Shown: positions 21,702-31,203 of the stretch, piece after piece
Position numbering within the stretch: the stretch's first letter is position 1
How the letters are laid out: every line of letters starts with the position of its first letter
Assembly: GCA_003216915.1 (NCBI GenBank)
Contig: QCIB01000009.1
Span: 1-59,363 of the forward strand
Direction: 5' to 3'
Source: Prochlorococcus sp. AG-402-I23
Lineage (GTDB): Bacteria; Cyanobacteriota; Cyanobacteriia; PCC-6307; Cyanobiaceae
Length of the DNA: 59,363 nucleotides
Made by a program: the position numbers and the translations under genes
The notes under the pieces: generated by a model
Databases searched by the model: none
Told to the model about the DNA's origin: nothing
What the model saw: only the letters and a program-made list of their open reading frames with translations

Positions 21702-21938
21702 TTAATTCCAAGGAGTGTTAATAAGTCCCCAGATATCAAAGAAGAAAAATAAAACTGCAATAACAACAAGATCCCATGCTCTTTCCCTAAAAGCCCAAGG
21801 AGCAATAAAAACTTCCCCAAGTCCATGGAGTGCCGCCCCAATAGGTAAATGATCAAGAACAAGCAAACTGTGAGAGAGAATAAAAAGAAAGCTTGCGAAA
21901 TATCTAAAAAAAACAAATTGCCAATTACTAGAATTCAT
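21702..21938 (-). CDS. hypothetical membrane protein, 78 aa
   Basis: Two to three helices (residues 5-28, 33-50 and 55-72) with GAALHGLGEVFIAPWAFRERAWD between them. A competing frame (21698-21916) covers the same bases; I prefer this one because of its balanced topology (basic loops, W/F at membrane edges). No family recognised. Confidence 0.5.
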   Translation of the reverse strand: MNSSNWQFVFFRYFASFLFILSHSLLVLDHLPIGAALHGLGEVFIAPWAFRERAWDLVVIAVLFFFFDIWGLINTPWN

Positions 21939-22067
21939 ACTTTTTTAGATTTTTAAAAAATATACTTCAATGATCAAAATAAAGAAATAGATCGAGTTAG
22001 GAGATGTTTTTTTTTGTAGCCATAAATACGAATAAAGATTTGAAGCTAAAGTAAAAGTTATTAAACC

Positions 22068-23510
22068 ATGAAATATATGTTTTCAAGCTATCGTCCAAAA
22101 AATAGTTTTGATGAATACTTTAAAGATAACGTCAACTCTGCAAGAGAAATATTAATTCCACTTCTGTCCTCTTTAGATAATATGGGTCTTGAAGAGTTAA
22201 ACAGGAATCATTCTGCAGCAAAAAAATTATTATTAAGACATGGTGCCACTTTCAGATTAAACGATACTGGTTTAAAAGGTACTGAGAGAATATTACCTTT
22301 TGATCCACTGCCAAGAATAATAAGTAAAGATGATTGGGTAACATTAGAAAAAGGCCTAAAACAAAGGCTTGAGGCAATTGATTTATTCCTAGACGATATT
22401 TATAATTCTCAAAATATAATTAATGATGGAATAATTCCAAGAGAATTAATCGAGAGTTCAGAAGGTTGGAGACCTCAAATGATAGGTTTCAAACCTCCAT
22501 TAAATAAATGGTGTCAAATTTCGGGACTTGATTTAATAAGGGACAGAAAAGGAGATTGGCATGTTTTAGAAGATAATTTAAGGTGTCCTTCTGGGGTTGC
22601 TTATTTTTTAGAAAATAGATTAGTTATGAAAAATATTTTCCCTAATCTTTTTTCTGGAAGAATAGTAAAACCAATTGATGAATATCCATCATATCTTTTA
22701 AAAACTCTTCAAGAACTTGCTGTTTGGACAGACACTCCCAAAATAGTTCTACTAACTCCTGGAATTTTTAATAGTGCATATTTTGAACATAGTTATTTAG
22801 CGCAAGAAATGGGCATCCAATTAGTACAGGGACATGACTTAATTTGTAATGATAATTATGTATATTTAAAAACTACCTCCGGTTTAAAGAGGGTAGATGT
22901 CATTTACAGACGGATTGATGATGATTTTTTAGATCCTCTTAATTTTAGAAAAGATTCCTGCCTTGGTGTTAGCGGATTACTTGATGTTTTCAAGGCAGGT
23001 CATGTTGCTTTAGCAAATGCACCTGGGACTGGAATAGCAGATGACAAAATGATTTATTCTTTTGTTCCAAAAATGATTAAATATTATCTTGATGAAGAAA
23101 TTATTATTAAAAATGTAGAAACATATATTTGTCATTACGAAAAGGATCGAGAATACGTTCTAGAAAATTTACCAAAACTTGTTGTTAAGTCTGTCGCTGA
23201 AGCTGGTGGATATGGAATGTTAATTGGGCCTCACTCAACAAGCAGTGAAATAGAGGAATTTGCTAATAAAATTAGAAAAAATCCTAGAAATTTCGTAGCA
23301 CAACCAACATTAGAATTATCTACTGTACCATCGTTATGTGATGGAGAACTATATCCATGCCATGTTGATTTAAGACCATATATCTTGAGAGGAAAAGATT
23401 CATGGGTTAGTCCAGGTGGGCTTACGAGGGTAGCATTAAAAAAAGGATCATTAGTTGTAAACTCTTCTCAAGGTGGAGGATGCAAAGATACATGGGTTGT
23501 AGGTAAATAA
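22068..23510 (+). CDS. circularly permuted ATP-grasp type 2 protein
   Basis: 480 aa. Characteristic blocks: the N-terminal GLKGTERILPFDPLPRII, IDLFLDDIYNSQNIINDGIIP, DLIRDRKGDWHVLEDNLRCPSG (an ATP-grasp metal-site region; E and N residues bind Mg), VVKSVAEAGGYGMLIGP (nucleotide loop) and HVDLRPYILRG. The family is predicted to join carboxyl and amine groups in a peptide-like ligation. It opens a three-gene operon with an alpha-E protein (1-base gap) and a transglutaminase-like protein, an association seen in many bacteria. The product is unknown. Confidence 0.88.
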   Translation: MKYMFSSYRPKNSFDEYFKDNVNSAREILIPLLSSLDNMGLEELNRNHSAAKKLLLRHGATFRLNDTGLKGTERILPFDPLPRIISKDDWVTLEKGLKQRLEAIDLFLDDIYNSQNIINDGIIPRELIESSEGWRPQMIGFKPPLNKWCQISGLDLIRDRKGDWHVLEDNLRCPSGVAYFLENRLVMKNIFPNLFSGRIVKPIDEYPSYLLKTLQELAVWTDTPKIVLLTPGIFNSAYFEHSYLAQEMGIQLVQGHDLICNDNYVYLKTTSGLKRVDVIYRRIDDDFLDPLNFRKDSCLGVSGLLDVFKAGHVALANAPGTGIADDKMIYSFVPKMIKYYLDEEIIIKNVETYICHYEKDREYVLENLPKLVVKSVAEAGGYGMLIGPHSTSSEIEEFANKIRKNPRNFVAQPTLELSTVPSLCDGELYPCHVDLRPYILRGKDSWVSPGGLTRVALKKGSLVVNSSQGGGCKDTWVVGK

Positions 23511-23511
23511 T

Positions 23512-24453
23512 ATGCTTTTAAGTCGTGTAGCAGAATCTCTTTATTGGATCAATCGTTATTTAGAACGAGCAGAAAATATATCTCGTTTTGTGGAAGTAAG
23601 TGAAGCAATGTCATTAGATTGTCCACCAGGAAGTGCAGAACCTTGGCTCCCGTTAATTGATGCTTCAAGCGACAGAGAATCTTTTGATAAAAGATTCCCA
23701 GAAAAAAAGCCTGATGACGTTATAAATTTTTTAATAAGAGATCGTTTAAATCCAAACAGCATAATTTCTTGTATTCAATTAGCTAGAGAAAACGCACGAC
23801 AAATAAGAGACGTGTTGACAACAGAAATGTGGGAGCAAATTAATATTTTATATTGGAATATGCAAGAAGGAGAAGCAATATGGAATAAGCCAAGACAAGA
23901 ACAATTAAGTGAAATAAGGAGAGCATGTCAGCTTTTTTATGGAATTACAGATGCGACTTTAAGCAAAGACCTTGCTTGGAGATTTAGCATTCTTGGAAGA
24001 TTAGTTGAGAGAGCTGACAAAACATCAAGAATTTTAGATGTTAAATATTATTTACTTCTCCCCAGCCTAGATGAACTTGGAGGTGTTCTTGATGAGTTGC
24101 AATGGATCGCTCTTTTACGTTCCGCTGGAGCTTATCAAATGTTTAGGAAAGCAGAGCAAAATTCTATTAAGCCTGAATCAGTTGCAAGATTCCTTTTACT
24201 GGATCCAATTTTCCCGAGATCAATAAGATACTGTCTTGATGGGATAAGCAATACTCTTAAGATGATAGATACCTCTCCTCCTACTGAAAATCCTTCCGAA
24301 TTAGAATGCATGAGAGGCTTGCTCAAAGCAAAGTGGAGTTATATCAGAATTGAAGATATAATTAATGATGGTTTACATGAGGCAATCGATTCATTGCAAA
24401 TTGATTTGAATAAATTAAATGATCTCATTCAAGAAAAATACTTTATCAATTAA
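23512..24453 (+). CDS. alpha-E domain protein
   Basis: 313 aa, all-helical, with the family start MLLSRVAESLYWINRYLERAENISRF and the repeated N/E-R-x-x-R motif (LARENARQIRDVLTTEMWEQIN). The C-terminal LGRLVERADKTSRILDVKYY repeats the same helical unit. Alpha-E proteins always accompany circularly permuted ATP-grasp proteins and are thought to act with them in peptide or amide-bond chemistry. It starts 1 base after the ATP-grasp stop and ends 11 bases before the next gene. Confidence 0.88.
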   Translation: MLLSRVAESLYWINRYLERAENISRFVEVSEAMSLDCPPGSAEPWLPLIDASSDRESFDKRFPEKKPDDVINFLIRDRLNPNSIISCIQLARENARQIRDVLTTEMWEQINILYWNMQEGEAIWNKPRQEQLSEIRRACQLFYGITDATLSKDLAWRFSILGRLVERADKTSRILDVKYYLLLPSLDELGGVLDELQWIALLRSAGAYQMFRKAEQNSIKPESVARFLLLDPIFPRSIRYCLDGISNTLKMIDTSPPTENPSELECMRGLLKAKWSYIRIEDIINDGLHEAIDSLQIDLNKLNDLIQEKYFIN

Positions 24454-24464
24454 TAAGTTTTTTA

Positions 24465-25322
24465 ATGAGAATTAAATACCTTCACAAACTTGAATATAAA
24501 TATGAAGAACCTGTTCAATTAGGCGAGCATAGATTGTGTATAAAGCCAAGGTCAAATGGATTCCAAAAGCTGAAGAATTTTGAATTAAAAATAACCCCAG
24601 AACCAGAAATTATTTATCCATTACTTGCTGCAAGTGGCGAAGAGATTAATCGAATTAGATTCAATGGAGCAACAGATAATTTAATTATTGAATCAATAAG
24701 CGAAGTTGAGACCATTAAACATCCAAATATTATTGATGGGGTAAAAAATAGAGATCTAACATTACCTTTTTGCAGAAGTATCATAAACAGAGATTTACAA
24801 GGAGCATTAGAGGGATGGATGCCAAATGGACAGCACGATCCCTCTGCAGTTGAACTTGCCCAAGAAGCATTAGCAGGAAGTTTTAATAACGCATTATCAT
24901 TTACTTACCAACTTATAGAGATTATTCAAGATCGGGTTAAATATACAAAAAGACATACAGGTCCTGCATGGCCAGCGAGCAGAACACTTAAAGAACGTAT
25001 AGGTTCATGCAGAGATTTAGCAATGCTCATGGTTGAAGCTTGTAGGTCTATTGGTATCCCAAGTAGATTTGTAAGTGGTTATCATTTTGAAGATCCATTG
25101 CCCTCTGAGTTAGATTTACATGCTTGGGCTGAGTTATACATTCCAGGTGCTGGTTGGAGAGGTTTTGATCCAAGCGGAAAAGGATTAATAGACGAAAGAT
25201 ATTTAACATTAGTATCTTCTTCTAAATCTAATTTAACCTCTGTAATTACAGGAAACTTTATAGGAAAAAATAATCTAGAAAATACTTTATCCTGGGAAAT
25301 CAAACCTCTTGAAATTAAATAA
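24465..25322 (+). CDS. transglutaminase-like cysteine protease
   Basis: 285 aa. An N-terminal beta domain (Bact_transglu_N; HKLEYKYEEPVQLGEHRLCIKPR) precedes the catalytic domain. The triad is visible: C182 (ERIGSCRDLAMLM), H219 (DLHAWAELY) and D235 (RGFDPSGKG). There is no signal peptide. With the ATP-grasp and alpha-E genes it forms the usual trio; it may cut or transfer the amide product of the ligase. The substrate is not known. Confidence 0.9.
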   Translation: MRIKYLHKLEYKYEEPVQLGEHRLCIKPRSNGFQKLKNFELKITPEPEIIYPLLAASGEEINRIRFNGATDNLIIESISEVETIKHPNIIDGVKNRDLTLPFCRSIINRDLQGALEGWMPNGQHDPSAVELAQEALAGSFNNALSFTYQLIEIIQDRVKYTKRHTGPAWPASRTLKERIGSCRDLAMLMVEACRSIGIPSRFVSGYHFEDPLPSELDLHAWAELYIPGAGWRGFDPSGKGLIDERYLTLVSSSKSNLTSVITGNFIGKNNLENTLSWEIKPLEIK

Positions 25323-25447
25323 ACACTAAATTTTTATCTTTTAAAATAACACAACAACTTAAATAATAATATGTTTCTTTTTTAGTGTTAATTGATACGT
25401 TCTTAGATATATATATCTGTTTTCATTTGTTTAATCTTTAAAGAAAA

Positions 25448-25969
25448 TTGAACTCAAGTTTAGAAATTCCAGTTATCAAATCAAACAAATCGAAAATGTT
25501 TGAATTGATAAGTTATGAAAAATTTCGCGATACAAAAGATGTAAGATTTTTTGATATTAGTGTTAATGAATCAAACTATAGAGATCTAGTTATTCACAGT
25601 GGGCCTGCAGTTAGTCCTCCAAATGATGAAGATTTTAATAATTGGCAATTTTACATACATCATAATCAAGAGGATAATCTATTAGCTATCTCTGGAGGCA
25701 GAACATTTTTCCTTGTAAATTTTGGTTGGGATTATCCTTTTTATAAAGTTAGATTAGAATCTTGCGGATATATTTTAAGGATACCTAGAGGAACTTTTCA
25801 CAGATCCGTATCTGACGAAAACGGTTCCATAGTTTTAAATCAAGCCATTAGAGATGAAGGCGGTACAGTTGAATCTGAATTCAAGGTAACGAATAGCAAA
25901 GATAATAAAAAACTTCTAGATTGTGTAACTAATTTAGAACCTAGATTTAAAATTTATAGTGTTAAATAA
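25448..25969 (+). CDS. cupin-like protein of unknown function
   Basis: The frame opens at TTG 25448 (173 aa). ATG 25496 (MFELISYEKFRD, 157 aa) is the alternative start and looks equally good. The body has a jelly-roll-like pattern: NWQFYIHHNQEDNLLAISGG, FFLVNFGWDYPFYKV, SCGYILRIPRGTFHRSVSDE. The last part, P-R-G-T-F-H, resembles cupin motif 2 with its metal His. I infer a cupin fold; ligand unknown. It follows the transglutaminase operon on the same strand after 125 bases. Confidence 0.55.
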   Translation: MNSSLEIPVIKSNKSKMFELISYEKFRDTKDVRFFDISVNESNYRDLVIHSGPAVSPPNDEDFNNWQFYIHHNQEDNLLAISGGRTFFLVNFGWDYPFYKVRLESCGYILRIPRGTFHRSVSDENGSIVLNQAIRDEGGTVESEFKVTNSKDNKKLLDCVTNLEPRFKIYSVK

Positions 25970-26052
25970 TCTTAAAAAGGAGTTCCAAATTTATATATCA
26001 ATTTTAAAAATTATCTAATTGTTATAAAATAATAATATTCGGATTCTCTAGT

Positions 26053-26571
26053 ATGAAATTTTTTAGTTTTTTAAAATATCTTTTATGCATAACTTTTTCT
26101 TTCTTAGTTTTATCCTCTCCAGTTTTTGCTGGGGCAAATGTAGCTGTTAAAGGCGAGGGGGATGAAGTTCCAAGTTATGTAAGATCTAATATTACAGGGT
26201 TTGATTTCCATGGAGAGGATCTTCATTTGTCATCTATAGCTGGAGCAGTTGCGAGAGACGCAGATTTTAGTGATGTTGATTTACATGGGACAACCTTAAC
26301 CCTATCTGATTTAAAAGGTTCTAATTTAAATGGAATCGACCTGACCGATACTCTTTCTGATCGAGTTAATTTCCAAAAAACAGATCTTAGAAATGCTGTT
26401 CTAATAAATATGATCGCATCAGGTAGCAGTTTTGCAGGAGCTCAAATAGAAGGAGCAGACTTTTCTTACGCTATTCTCGACAGCGAAGATCAAAGAAATC
26501 TTTGTGAAATTGCTGATGGGATCAATCCAACAACGGGCGTTTCAACAAGAGAAAGTCTTGAATGTAGTTAG
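26053..26571 (+). CDS. exported (thylakoid-lumen type) pentapeptide-repeat protein
   Basis: 172 aa with a signal peptide (1-26, ending SSPVFAG). From about residue 50 the A(D/N)LXX pentapeptide pattern runs through GFDFHGEDLHLSSI, DADFSDVDLHGTTL, GSNLNGIDLTDTL, KTDLRNAVL and GADFSYAIL. The C-terminus EDQRNLCEIADGINPTTGVS... is that of lumenal pentapeptide proteins (TL15/TL17 type); its two Cys (LCEIA and LEC at the end) can form a disulfide. Function unknown; location inferred as thylakoid lumen. Confidence 0.85.
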   Translation: MKFFSFLKYLLCITFSFLVLSSPVFAGANVAVKGEGDEVPSYVRSNITGFDFHGEDLHLSSIAGAVARDADFSDVDLHGTTLTLSDLKGSNLNGIDLTDTLSDRVNFQKTDLRNAVLINMIASGSSFAGAQIEGADFSYAILDSEDQRNLCEIADGINPTTGVSTRESLECS

Positions 26572-26580
26572 GAATTAAAA

Positions 26581-26934
26581 TTATAAGTAAACTTTTCTCC
26601 CATTATTAAATTTATAAATTCTTTGTTCATCATCTTGAAATATCATTTCACCATTTAATTTGGATTTCTTAAATTTTGAAAGCCTTGCTCTGTGTATATT
26701 GGATTTTCTATTGATATTTTCTTCCTTATCATAAACTCCAATATAAATATTTATATTGGGATTTGAAAAGGTTTTTTCTTCCTCTCTTAAAAAAATCCTG
26801 TCAATATTTGTTTGCGTGCTCTGTAGTTTATTTTTAAATTTATCTAATTTTAAGTTCTTTGTTTTTTTAGAATTAATTATTTTGTAGCCAAAAAAAACAA
26901 CTCCTAAAATTAGAAAAACTAAAAATATATTCAT
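26581..26934 (-). CDS. membrane-anchored hypothetical protein, 117 aa
   Basis: A signal anchor (MNIFLVFLILGVVFFGYKII) precedes a charged domain with NINIYIGVYDKEENINRKSN, a basic helix ARLSKFKKSKLNGEM and the strand pair IYKFNNGRKVYL. The start shares one base with the stop of the upstream gene (TAATG), indicating translational coupling. No family recognised. Confidence 0.5.
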   Translation of the reverse strand: MNIFLVFLILGVVFFGYKIINSKKTKNLKLDKFKNKLQSTQTNIDRIFLREEEKTFSNPNINIYIGVYDKEENINRKSNIHRARLSKFKKSKLNGEMIFQDDEQRIYKFNNGRKVYL

Positions 26935-27125
26935 TACTTAATTTTTATTTTTATATCTACGCCTAAGTTACTTTTAGTAGTTAATATTTCTTTTTTTATG
27001 ATTCCATAGGTAAAAATTTTAGATAAAGTTTTTAAAGATTTAAAAACCAAAAAAACAGTAAATAAAAAGAAAACAATTATCTTCTCTACAAGTAGATTTT
27101 TATTTTTATTATCTAGATTGCTCAT
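26934..27125 (-). CDS. small membrane protein, 63 aa
   Basis: One hydrophobic helix (about residues 14-29, EKIIVFFLFTVFLVF) is followed by basic segments and the strand GVDIKIKIK. It overlaps the following gene by one base and lies 16 bases behind the PfkB gene on the same strand, so the three may form one transcript. No family recognised. Confidence 0.45.
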   Translation of the reverse strand: MSNLDNKNKNLLVEKIIVFFLFTVFLVFKSLKTLSKIFTYGIIKKEILTTKSNLGVDIKIKIK

Positions 27126-27141
27126 ATAAATCTTAATTCAA

Positions 27142-28011
27142 TTATTTTTCATCACTATTTGCATATGGGCCGAAAAATTCACTTGCGTCTCTTCCCATTA
27201 CTTTAGCAAGATTTAAACTTTTTTCTATATCCCATTTAGATGCCATTCCATAAAGAATCCCAGCAGCAAAAGAATCGCCACATCCATAAGAATCAACCTT
27301 TAATTTTTTGTTTTTAAGAGCCTTATATCTTCCTCCTGGGAATATTATGCCTCCCTTCTCTCCCTCGGTTTTAATAATATATTTGGGTTTTAACGATAAT
27401 TCAGAAAAAGAAAAAACTTCTCCGGGATCAAGATTACTGCCTATTAATCCATCTAAAAGAACATTTGATTTATTAATTGTATTTAATCCTACCCTTGGTG
27501 TTGTACACAGTATTGAAGCTGATCTAGCCATTTTAAAAATCTCTGAATCAGATGCAGTAATAAAAATTCCGTCCATTTTTTTTAAAATGTTCCATTCTAA
27601 CTTGTCTTTATGAGTTGGAGCCAACCTTTCTCCAATAACTGTAATTGCTCTTTCACCTTGAGAGTCAATTAAACTAAATCCTCTTCTAGTTGGTTTATTA
27701 CGCCAAGCTACATGCAACTTTATTCCCATATTTGAGAGAATCTTGAAACACTTGTCTCCATAATCATCATTACCTAATGACGTAAAAAAATGAATTTGAT
27801 TTAAAGTTAAATCAGAAAGTATTTTCGCGATAATAGATCCACCACCAGCTGGATTCTCAAGGGACTTTTCAGAATGAGAGATGACTCCGGGTTTTGGTAA
27901 TTGATCAACCTTTAAAAAATTTATCCACTCAACATGACCAACAACGGCAAAATTTAAATTTCTTCTTTTAAATTTATAGTCTTCAAATTTATAATCCTTT
28001 TCAACAACCAT
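27142..28011 (-). CDS. PfkB-family carbohydrate/nucleoside kinase
   Basis: 289 aa. Family blocks: GHVEWINFLKVDQLPKPG (N-terminal sugar-binding strand), ENPAGGGSIIAKILSD (the GG motif after the lid, about residues 53-68), TSLGNDDYGDKC, and the anion-hole/catalytic block VDSYGCGDSFAAGILYG near 255, where D in GCGD is the catalytic base. The usual GAGD is GCGD here. The substrate (ribose, fructose, adenosine or another) cannot be fixed. The gene is divergent from the DUF2834 gene. Confidence 0.85.
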   Translation of the reverse strand: MVVEKDYKFEDYKFKRRNLNFAVVGHVEWINFLKVDQLPKPGVISHSEKSLENPAGGGSIIAKILSDLTLNQIHFFTSLGNDDYGDKCFKILSNMGIKLHVAWRNKPTRRGFSLIDSQGERAITVIGERLAPTHKDKLEWNILKKMDGIFITASDSEIFKMARSASILCTTPRVGLNTINKSNVLLDGLIGSNLDPGEVFSFSELSLKPKYIIKTEGEKGGIIFPGGRYKALKNKKLKVDSYGCGDSFAAGILYGMASKWDIEKSLNLAKVMGRDASEFFGPYANSDEK

Positions 28012-28052
28012 AAGCTTTTAAATACTATTATTAAAAGAAATATTTTTAGCAA

Positions 28053-28424
28053 GTGAATTCATTTAACATTTTAAAAGATAATAAACAGATACTATCTTAT
28101 CTTTACCTTTTTCTATCAATTTTGGGGGCTGTCCTGCCAATGTTGGCAAATTTCGAATTTGCTAGAGAATATGGAAACAGCTTTGATATAAATAACTTCA
28201 TTTCTTTAGCGAATGCAAACCCTGCAGCTCAGTCAATTTCAAGAGACTTATTAGTAGGTGCAAGTGCTATTTTTATATGGATAGTAAATGAATCAAAAAA
28301 ACTAAACATGAAGAATATGTGGGTTGTATACATTGGAACTTTTCTTATAGCCTTCGCATTCTCTGCACCTTTTTTCTTATTTCTAAGAGAGAGAAGAATT
28401 ATTGAATTAGAAAAGATAAATTAA
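28053..28424 (+). CDS. DUF2834 membrane protein, GTG start
   Basis: 123 aa, opening with GTG at 28053. Three helices: about 14-33 (LSYLYLFLSILGAVLPMLANFEF), 68-82 (LLVGASAIFIWIV) and 90-112. The order (helix, loop with F-x-x-A-N-x-A-x-x, helix with DLLVGASAIFIW) matches the DUF2834 family of small bacterial membrane proteins. Function unknown. Its 3' end overlaps the convergent MFS gene by 4 bases. Confidence 0.7.
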   Translation: MNSFNILKDNKQILSYLYLFLSILGAVLPMLANFEFAREYGNSFDINNFISLANANPAAQSISRDLLVGASAIFIWIVNESKKLNMKNMWVVYIGTFLIAFAFSAPFFLFLRERRIIELEKIN

Positions 28425-29650
28425 AATAATCTCTTAAATAGAATTGCAAATACAATAAAGCAACTACAAGAAATTGAAAGCCATATTATTGAAGCATAAC
28501 CAAATAGATCTAATATGCGTCCTGAAATAAATGGTCCAAAAAAATAACCCATAGCAAAACATTGTGATAGCAGTGCAAGTGCAAAACCTTTTTTATTTGA
28601 AGGAGCTATTCTGAAAACGACATCTGTTGATGTTGGAAGAAATGAAGCAGTACCTAAACTAACTAATATCAATGAGAAAGAAATCAAAAATAAAGCTGGG
28701 ATATTTAAATAACTAGAAATAAATAATAAAAATGAAGCAAAAGAGAAGTTTATCAAACTAAATTTCAACCCAAATAATCTACCTTTTTTTGATATCCAAG
28801 ACCCAATAGGCCATTGTAAAAACAACAATAAAATTAACTGAATAGAAATTATAAGACTAATAATTTCATTGCTTAATGCATTACGATATACTCCACCTTT
28901 AACAAGATCCAGTGGCAAAGTTACTTGAATCAAAGCTAAAGAGGTAGTTATCAATAAAATAGATAAAATTATTATTGTAGAATTTTTATTCCATTTCAAT
29001 TGTTCCTGATTAATTGGATCTACTAATTTTTTTTGGAAATTTTCTAAGTTTCTTTTAATAGAAGACTTATTTCTATATATTAAATATGTGATAACTAACA
29101 TGCAAAATATATCATTAATAAAAATTGATTTGGAATACAAAAAATTCGTCATATAACCCCCTAAGAAAACCCCTAGAAATATTCCTAAAGCCTCCGAACT
29201 TCTAACAAGAGCATATGCTTTTCGTGTTTCGATAGGATGGCAAAAATATGGCACCCCAAACTCGGCAGCAGGCCAATATATTCCTGCAGCTGCTCCAACA
29301 AATGATTGTCCAATTATGTACAAAAAAGAATCTCTTGAAAAAATGAGGCATAAGCTAGCGGCAATACTTAATATTGAAGAAGTAACTATTGGAAATTGTA
29401 TTTTCCCTGTTTTATTAAGATAATTCCCTGTAAAGAGTCTTGTTACGGTTCCAATTATCGCTGAAATGGTAAACCCCAAGCCAATATCTGTTGCCGATAA
29501 TCCTATGTTATTAAAAATAAGTGATGTTAAATAAATAACACCTCCTGCTCCAAATGCAGCGTAAAATCTTATCTTGGTTATTAACCTCAAATGATATGGA
29601 AATTGAATCCACCAATTTTGGCTAATTTGTAAACTATTTGGACTAATCAC
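28421..29650 (-). CDS. major facilitator superfamily (DHA1-like) transporter
   Basis: 409 aa, about 12 hydrophobic helices. The conserved MFS loop 2-3 motif is seen as GNYLNKTGKIQ, and its weaker repeat after helix 8 as GSWISKKGRLFG. The large middle loop (about residues 190-220, charged) separates the two halves. The substrate is unknown; multidrug or metabolite export fits. The start is 2 bases from the divergent DUF1400 gene, so their promoters lie inside each other's 5' coding sequence. Confidence 0.85.
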   Translation of the reverse strand: MISPNSLQISQNWWIQFPYHLRLITKIRFYAAFGAGGVIYLTSLIFNNIGLSATDIGLGFTISAIIGTVTRLFTGNYLNKTGKIQFPIVTSSILSIAASLCLIFSRDSFLYIIGQSFVGAAAGIYWPAAEFGVPYFCHPIETRKAYALVRSSEALGIFLGVFLGGYMTNFLYSKSIFINDIFCMLVITYLIYRNKSSIKRNLENFQKKLVDPINQEQLKWNKNSTIIILSILLITTSLALIQVTLPLDLVKGGVYRNALSNEIISLIISIQLILLLFLQWPIGSWISKKGRLFGLKFSLINFSFASFLLFISSYLNIPALFLISFSLILVSLGTASFLPTSTDVVFRIAPSNKKGFALALLSQCFAMGYFFGPFISGRILDLFGYASIIWLSISCSCFIVFAILFKRLF

Positions 29651-29652
29651 AA

Positions 29653-31203
29653 GTGAAATACATTTTTATAATTTTTTTTAGTTTTTGTGGTTTATTTTTA
29701 AATAATGGTTTAAAGGCTGCTGAAAAGATAAATATTAAGTTTGAAGAAATGCAAATCCCTCTTACTATAGAACAATTATCAAAATTAGAACAATACAAAA
29801 ATGATTCAACAGAATTAATAGATTGGTTAAAAAAAAATGGATTAATAAGAGTTTTTGAATTATCAAAATTTTTAGAATTTCCAGTTTTCAAGGAAGAGGG
29901 ATTAAATAGAGAAATATTAAGAAGTTGGATAGGACGTAAAATCCTTACAGAATTAAGCAAAAGCATTACTGTTCCAAATGACAATAATGGAACAGAAATA
30001 TATAACACTATAGAAAATTTATTAGATCAAAAAAAAGAAGTTTCAACTTTAGACATAATAAAGGCATTACCTTCAGAAGAAATTTCACTAGATATTGATA
30101 ATTTAATTTTAATAATTTCATCTTGGAAAAATGAATTATCAATGCAACAAGAACTTTTATTCAAGTTAAATAAACTTGAAAGAACGAAACAAAATGCCTT
30201 TAAAAATTATGAAAAGAAATCAACTCAAGATCTAATAAAAATTGATAAAAAAATTTATGCTCCTCACCGAGTGAAACCTTTTGAAATTGAAATATGGAAA
30301 AGCAATAAAATAAATAATGATAAAGAACTGATAATTTTTATGCCAGGACTTGGAGGTGAAATTAATAATTTCAAATGGATAGGCAACGAATTGGCTAGAA
30401 GAGGTTGGCCAATATTATTCATAGATCATAGAGGGAGTAATTTAGAATCGTTCATAGAAGTACTCGAAGGTAAGGAAACAATACCAGGAAGTGCGGACTT
30501 TTTCTTATATAGAATTAAAGATTTAGATGCTGTATTGAAAGCTCATGAAAATGGAGAATTTGGTTTAAATAATAATTCTTATATTTTAATGGGGCATTCA
30601 CTTGGTGCTTTAATAGCACTTTTATATGAAGGCAATAAACCTAATGATCAACTAGAGGACAAATGTGATTCAGCATTAGAAGACTTTGCGGCAACAAATT
30701 TATCTAAATTACTTCAATGTCAGTTGAGCGAAATACCATTCCCTAAGAAAAATAACAATAATAAGGCCAGTGCGATAATAGGTTTTAATTCATTTGGCAG
30801 TTTAGTATGGCCAAAAGAAAATAGTACAGGTATTAAAACACCAACTCTTCTAATAGGTGGTACATATGACCTTATTACACCGTTAATCAATGAACAATTT
30901 AGAGTTTTTTCTGCCTTAAATAATCCATCAAATAGATTTCTAATTATTGAAGGAGCAAGTCATTTCTCACCAATAAGAATTAATAAAAGCTATGAAGAAA
31001 ATAATGACGTCTTCAAAATAAGTGAGTCTTTTATTGGATCATCGCCAATATTAGTACAAGATTTATCTACGAAATTTATAGTTGAATTTTTAAAAAATAT
31101 TAAAGACCAAAAGATCCCTAATGTAGTTAAAAACCAAAGAGATTTGGGACTTGATTTCCATCTTTTAGATCTTGAAACAATAAAAGAAATTTCCGAAAAT
31201 TAG
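29653..31203 (+). CDS. DUF1400 plus alpha/beta-hydrolase protein
   Basis: 516 aa, GTG start at 29653. Signal peptide (1-22, ending LKAAE), DUF1400-type helical domain (about 25-150, FEEMQIPLTIEQLSKLEQ), then an alpha/beta hydrolase (about 225-480). Nucleophile S316 is in GHSLGAL; the oxyanion strand is IIFMPGLGG; the catalytic His lies in EGASHFSP. This domain pair is typical of exported cyanobacterial lipase/dienelactone-hydrolase-like enzymes. The substrate is unknown. The end overlaps the convergent permease gene by 4 bases. Confidence 0.82.
   Translation: MKYIFIIFFSFCGLFLNNGLKAAEKINIKFEEMQIPLTIEQLSKLEQYKNDSTELIDWLKKNGLIRVFELSKFLEFPVFKEEGLNREILRSWIGRKILTELSKSITVPNDNNGTEIYNTIENLLDQKKEVSTLDIIKALPSEEISLDIDNLILIISSWKNELSMQQELLFKLNKLERTKQNAFKNYEKKSTQDLIKIDKKIYAPHRVKPFEIEIWKSNKINNDKELIIFMPGLGGEINNFKWIGNELARRGWPILFIDHRGSNLESFIEVLEGKETIPGSADFFLYRIKDLDAVLKAHENGEFGLNNNSYILMGHSLGALIALLYEGNKPNDQLEDKCDSALEDFAATNLSKLLQCQLSEIPFPKKNNNNKASAIIGFNSFGSLVWPKENSTGIKTPTLLIGGTYDLITPLINEQFRVFSALNNPSNRFLIIEGASHFSPIRINKSYEENNDVFKISESFIGSSPILVQDLSTKFIVEFLKNIKDQKIPNVVKNQRDLGLDFHLLDLETIKEISEN

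Noticed and set aside
21698..21916. 72-aa minus frame overlapping 21702-21938
   Set aside because: Also hydrophobic, but the alternative frame has the better membrane topology; both cannot easily be genes.
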